Assembly: GCA_947593615.1 (NCBI GenBank)
Contig: CANQDR010000025.1
Span: 1-34,661 of the forward strand
DNA length: 34,661 nt
From: an uncultured Clostridia bacterium
Lineage (GTDB): Bacteria; Bacillota; Clostridia; Oscillospirales; Acutalibacteraceae
Direction of reading: 5' to 3'
The notes beneath the pieces are model-generated. The model saw nothing but the letters and a program-made list of their open reading frames with translations. It was not told where the DNA came from and made no database searches. Both the position numbers and the translations under genes were made by a program. Shown here piece by piece: positions 31,245-34,661 of the stretch; within the stretch, counting starts at the first letter, position 1, and the number at the start of each line of letters is the position of its first letter.

Positions 31245-34172
31245 TTATTCGTAAAATCTCTTTTTTCTTATGCTTATAATATGTGTAATAGTCATAATTC
31301 CTAAAGATAGCAACGCTACAACAATAGGCAAAATTATACCTAACGAATCACTTCCAGTATTAGGACTTGTAATACTTTTACTTGTATTAACATAGTCAGT
31401 ATCTGATTTTTTAGTTGAATTATCTTGTGCATTTGACGCTGTGGATGTATACTCCTGTCGAGAACGTGTAATTATCACTGTATAAGTAGTGCTCTCTAAA
31501 TCATTAGCTGACACAACAATTTTAATTGTGTTCTTTCCGACTTTCAAATCAACTGACTGTCTACAGCTAAAATCAACAGGTGTTTGATTATTAACCGAAA
31601 TCGTTGCTGTTGCACCGTTTTGCAATGTAGGTATTAATGCAACTTTAGATACAGAATAATCAACAGAAGAAGTATAATCCCGAATAGCGGAAGCAAAAAC
31701 AGGTGACAATGTAAAGTTTTCAGTTTCAAGATTTTTTAATTCAGCAGATTTTTTAGAACTTTTGCTATCCGCAATTACAGTTTCATAAGTTCCATCTTTA
31801 TCTTCGTCAATTGAAACAGTTAATTAATTATCATTTTCACTGATTAATACCTTGTCTTCCGTTGTTGTAAAGGTTAATTCTTTTGTTTCTGCATCATTAG
31901 TGTCCGTTATAGTTATACTATCCATATTATCGCCCTCAAAAACAAAGCCTTGTTCTGTTGGTCTTAATGTAGGATTAGTTGTTTTGTTCCCGGATACGCT
32001 TATTGTATACCACTGAATCGGTCCATTGTTTACAGTAGAGGAAATCAAATAATCTTCTTTATTATTTGTCAATCCGACTTGACCATTGTAGTTAAATTTT
32101 ACATTATCAGCAATAGTAGCCTTTGCGGATAAAAACGATTTACCTCTATAATTAAGATCATAATCTAGTACATCATTTTTATTAACATTTTCAATTGTGT
32201 AATCTAAATTATTTGGCATATCAATTTGCGGAGCAGAAGAACCTCCTGGCAAAGCATAACTTAAAAAACCGTTTATTCTACCTTTATAAATATCATCTGA
32301 ATCGTAGGTTCCATTTTTATTTTTTAATATAAAATGCGTTTTGCTATTTGCTTGTAAAGTTGCTTCATAATTTGAAGTCGACGTATCGTAATCTTTTGTA
32401 CTTAATAATTCAAGACTATTTGTAACTAAATTTAGTTCGCCGCCATAAGAATATGAATTAGCCAAGTCGTATAATGGAAATGTCCAATCACCTGTACTTG
32501 TATTGATATATAAACATATATCATCATTAAAAACATCACCACTTTCACCGTAAAGTGGATTACTATCATATATTAAAATTCTTCCGTTATAGTCACGATT
32601 ATAATAACTATATGTGCCTTGCTGATAGGCATAACCTACAACTGCGTGTGCTTCTTTATCATTAAAATTAACACTTCCATCATCATTATGCTTTTGATAA
32701 CTAAACCAAATAACAAAAGGAGAACCACCATTTTTGACATTATTTGATTTAGCAATTAAATCCTGTATTTTTTCTAAATTTGATTGTTCATTATACATAT
32801 CTACCTCCTCTCGAATTCTATCTAATGATGTCGTAAGTTGATAAAATGTAATAAGCGATTCAATATTACTGTTGTCTGTTGGATTCATTGTTATATCGTG
32901 CAGGCAATTTGTTCCGCTCTGTCGCAAACAAGGATTTATTATTCCCATTTTTGACAATACTGTTGTAACCGACATTCCCCAGCAATGACCACCTTGAATA
33001 TCTGAATAATTCCGAGATTTTTCTATTCTTTCGTCAATATATGCTTTTTCATTATCTTTTAAATTTAAAAGCAACGCCCCTTTATCTTCTTTAGACATAT
33101 ATAGTGGGCCACCAAAATTTCCGAAACTCCATACATCTCGATTAAAATCTAATTCATTATTATTTTTGTTATAATCATCGTCATCTTCAATAATAATTTT
33201 ATCAGAAGATGTAATATTAACAGTATTATCAGATGAAGCGGTTACATAATAAACATCATACATGGTAACACCTAAAACAACCATAGGCATTTCGATGTTC
33301 CAAGCAAGCGTTTTTGTCTCACCTGCACCTAATGTACCGACTTCAATAGTTTGATTGCTTCCCGATGATAATGTCATACTTTGACCTAAATCTATTGATA
33401 CTTTTACATTATTGGCTTGTTTGGAATTTCCGTTTATGATTTCCGCAGTTATTTTGTACTTATATGTATAACTTCCCGGATTTTGCACATTCTCACTTTT
33501 TTCCGGATCTCCATGAGAAAGTTTAATTGTAAACGGATTTAAAATATCTGTTGCAATCTTTACAAATTCATCAATTAAAGCATCAACATCATTTGCTTCG
33601 TAGTAACCGCAGTTTTGAATACTCTTCAAAAGATTTTTTGCACCTCCATTTTCGTATTCAAAAAAGCCAATGGAATACATATTGTATTTTGAAAAAAGTG
33701 CTGTTGCTGCCTGTACAGTTTCGCTATCGTCCCAGGGCTCTCCATCTGCCATGGTAACTATACTTTTTACATAGCCTTCATTTAATGTGTCCTTTTGCAA
33801 CAGCGTGTCGGCAGATTGAATGGCATCAGCCATTTCAGTGCCGCCGCTTGCTGAAACATCTTGTATTGTACGTGCTAATTCTGTTAAATTACTTGTAAAA
33901 TTGTTAACATTACTACTATCAGAAAATGTAACAATTGCAATTTGATTTTTAGGGTCAGCACCAATAATTTTATTACAAAATTCAAGAGCGGCTTTTTTTA
34001 AATTAGTGACTGGTTTTCCATACATACTACCTGATGTATCTAATACCAGCACTATAGCTTGGTGGTCTGTTATTGATCCATCTCTGGCAAATACTGTACC
34101 CATGCTAAAACAAGATAGCATACATACCAGAGCAAGAAATAACGAAATGGCTTTTTTTAATGTTCTTTTCAT
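31245..34172 (-). pseudogene. Secreted VWA plus papain-like surface protein with internal TAA
   Basis: A 975-codon frame cut by TAA at 31824-31826 (codon 783). Signal peptide (1-29); VWA domain with intact metal site (DTSGSM 45-50, Thr in GGTEMAD, Asp in MADGEP); beta-sandwich region (210-330); papain-like domain with Cys397 in QGGHCWGMS, His509 in EAHAVVGYAY and Asp536/Asn538 in IYDSNP; linker to 782. Beyond the stop: a cadherin-like beta-sandwich (FTLSPVFASA...TTYTVIITRS), a Ser/Thr spacer, SPNTG, a transmembrane helix and RKKRFYE, i.e. a sortase-type anchor. Without readthrough the first 782 residues would be released. AGGAGG precedes the ATG. Confidence 0.85.
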
Positions 34173-34273
34173 TTTAGTTTTCCTCCTAAAATATTTTATA
34201 ATTTTCTAAAAATCGGGTAAAATAATGTAAGAAATTTAAATATAAGTTCTTGAAGTTTGCTAATAACAGATTT

Positions 34274-34319
34274 ACACCGCGAAAATCCAATTATAAAAGG
34301 ATTTTCGCGGTGTCTTTTT
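34274..34319 (+). terminator. Strong plus-strand terminator without an obvious gene
   Basis: A perfect 15-bp stem, 34274-34288 with 34299-34313, 10-nt loop, then TCTTTTT. The upstream plus strand holds no ORF; 34173-34273 is only the region before the minus-strand VWA gene. Confidence 0.75.
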
Positions 34320-34440
34320 ATGCGTAAAAAATATGAAAAATAAAAATTTTGGGAAAATTGCGTATTATAATACAATTTTTTGGGTTTTATAGGTATAGAT
34401 GAAGGAATATATAAAAATTATGTCTTTGATTTAAAAATGA

Positions 34441-34556
34441 CGCAAAAAATCCTCAAGTAAGATACTTGAGGAAAAATTTTATCGATTTTTCAGTTTATTT
34501 TATACATATAATCTTATTATGTGATATATTGTAACATAGAGTTCTTGTAATGTCAA
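34441..34556 (-). ncRNA. Candidate ~80-nt small RNA unit (promoter plus terminator)
   Basis: On the minus strand TTGACA (34551-34556) and TACAAT (34528-34533) are spaced by 17 bp. About 50 nt after the expected start is the hairpin CCTCAAGTA/TACTTGAGG (34451-34471) followed by TTTTTT. Only a five-codon ORF fits between. It may be a small RNA or a terminated leader of the VWA gene. Confidence 0.5.
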
Positions 34557-34661
34557 CAAAATATTATAGATATCAAAAAAGCGACATGTAGGATTACAAT
34601 AGATGTGTTACAAAAAAATGAGAGTGAACCGTGGAATTGAGGAAAACTGCAAGCAGTTTAC

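Overview
The window reads as chromosome of a low-GC, Gram-positive gut Clostridium of the Ruminococcus/Oscillospiraceae kind. This is inferred from the gene set (Firmicutes rplU-prp-rpmA order, an L27 with a cleavable N-terminal extension, mini-RNase III, paired YmfF/YmfH peptidases) and from a lipoprotein amylase carrying a C-terminal starch-binding module. No 16S or other species marker is present.

Region 1 (1-12.9 kb, all minus strand) is ordinary core genome. It holds five transcription groups: amylase then sseB-like; obg, mrnC, yitT; rplU, prp, rpmA with a consensus promoter; ymfF, ymfH, lgt, folD (lgt and folD overlap by 68 bp); and single genes for a DUF2935 protein and a sugar O-acetyltransferase.

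Region 2 (13.07-23.07 kb) is a tRNA-Leu(GAG) gene with a 9.8-kb integrated element. The element is bounded by a 32-bp direct repeat of the tRNA 3' end and has matching arm-type integrase sites at both ends. It carries a tyrosine integrase interrupted by an amber codon, a CI-type repressor with a divergent promoter and paired operators, Cro-like and Xis-like proteins, a replisome organizer with internal iterons, a DnaC-type loader, a late-regulator-like gene, 1.2 kb of repeat-rich DNA without good genes, small phage early genes, and a DUF4160/DUF2442/ribbon-helix-helix/acidic-protein module read from its own operator-rich divergent promoter. No capsid, terminase, tail or lysis gene was recognised. 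It is therefore a phage-satellite-like element or a deleted prophage.

Region 3 (23.1-29.3 kb) is mosaic accessory DNA: back-to-back IS3 fragments, an acidic lipoprotein with four 11-residue repeats, and a three-gene cassette. The cassette has a 283-aa soluble protein, a convergent 150-aa four-helix membrane protein and a small XRE regulator, and lies between two similar ~100-bp structured repeats. It resembles phage lambda RexA/RexB in sizes and topology and is the best candidate here for an undescribed defence system. It is followed by a large serine recombinase abutting a truncated cotJC-type manganese-catalase gene.

Region 4 (29.3-34.66 kb, minus strand) holds an esterase, a zinc-ribbon membrane protein broken by TAG, a large secreted von Willebrand A plus papain-like protein whose C-terminal domain and cell-wall sorting signal lie beyond an in-frame TAA, and a promoter-plus-terminator unit that may encode a small RNA.

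Two patterns cross regions 2-4. Several genes have ATA where ATG is expected, and several real reading frames are cut by single in-frame stops. The core genes show neither.
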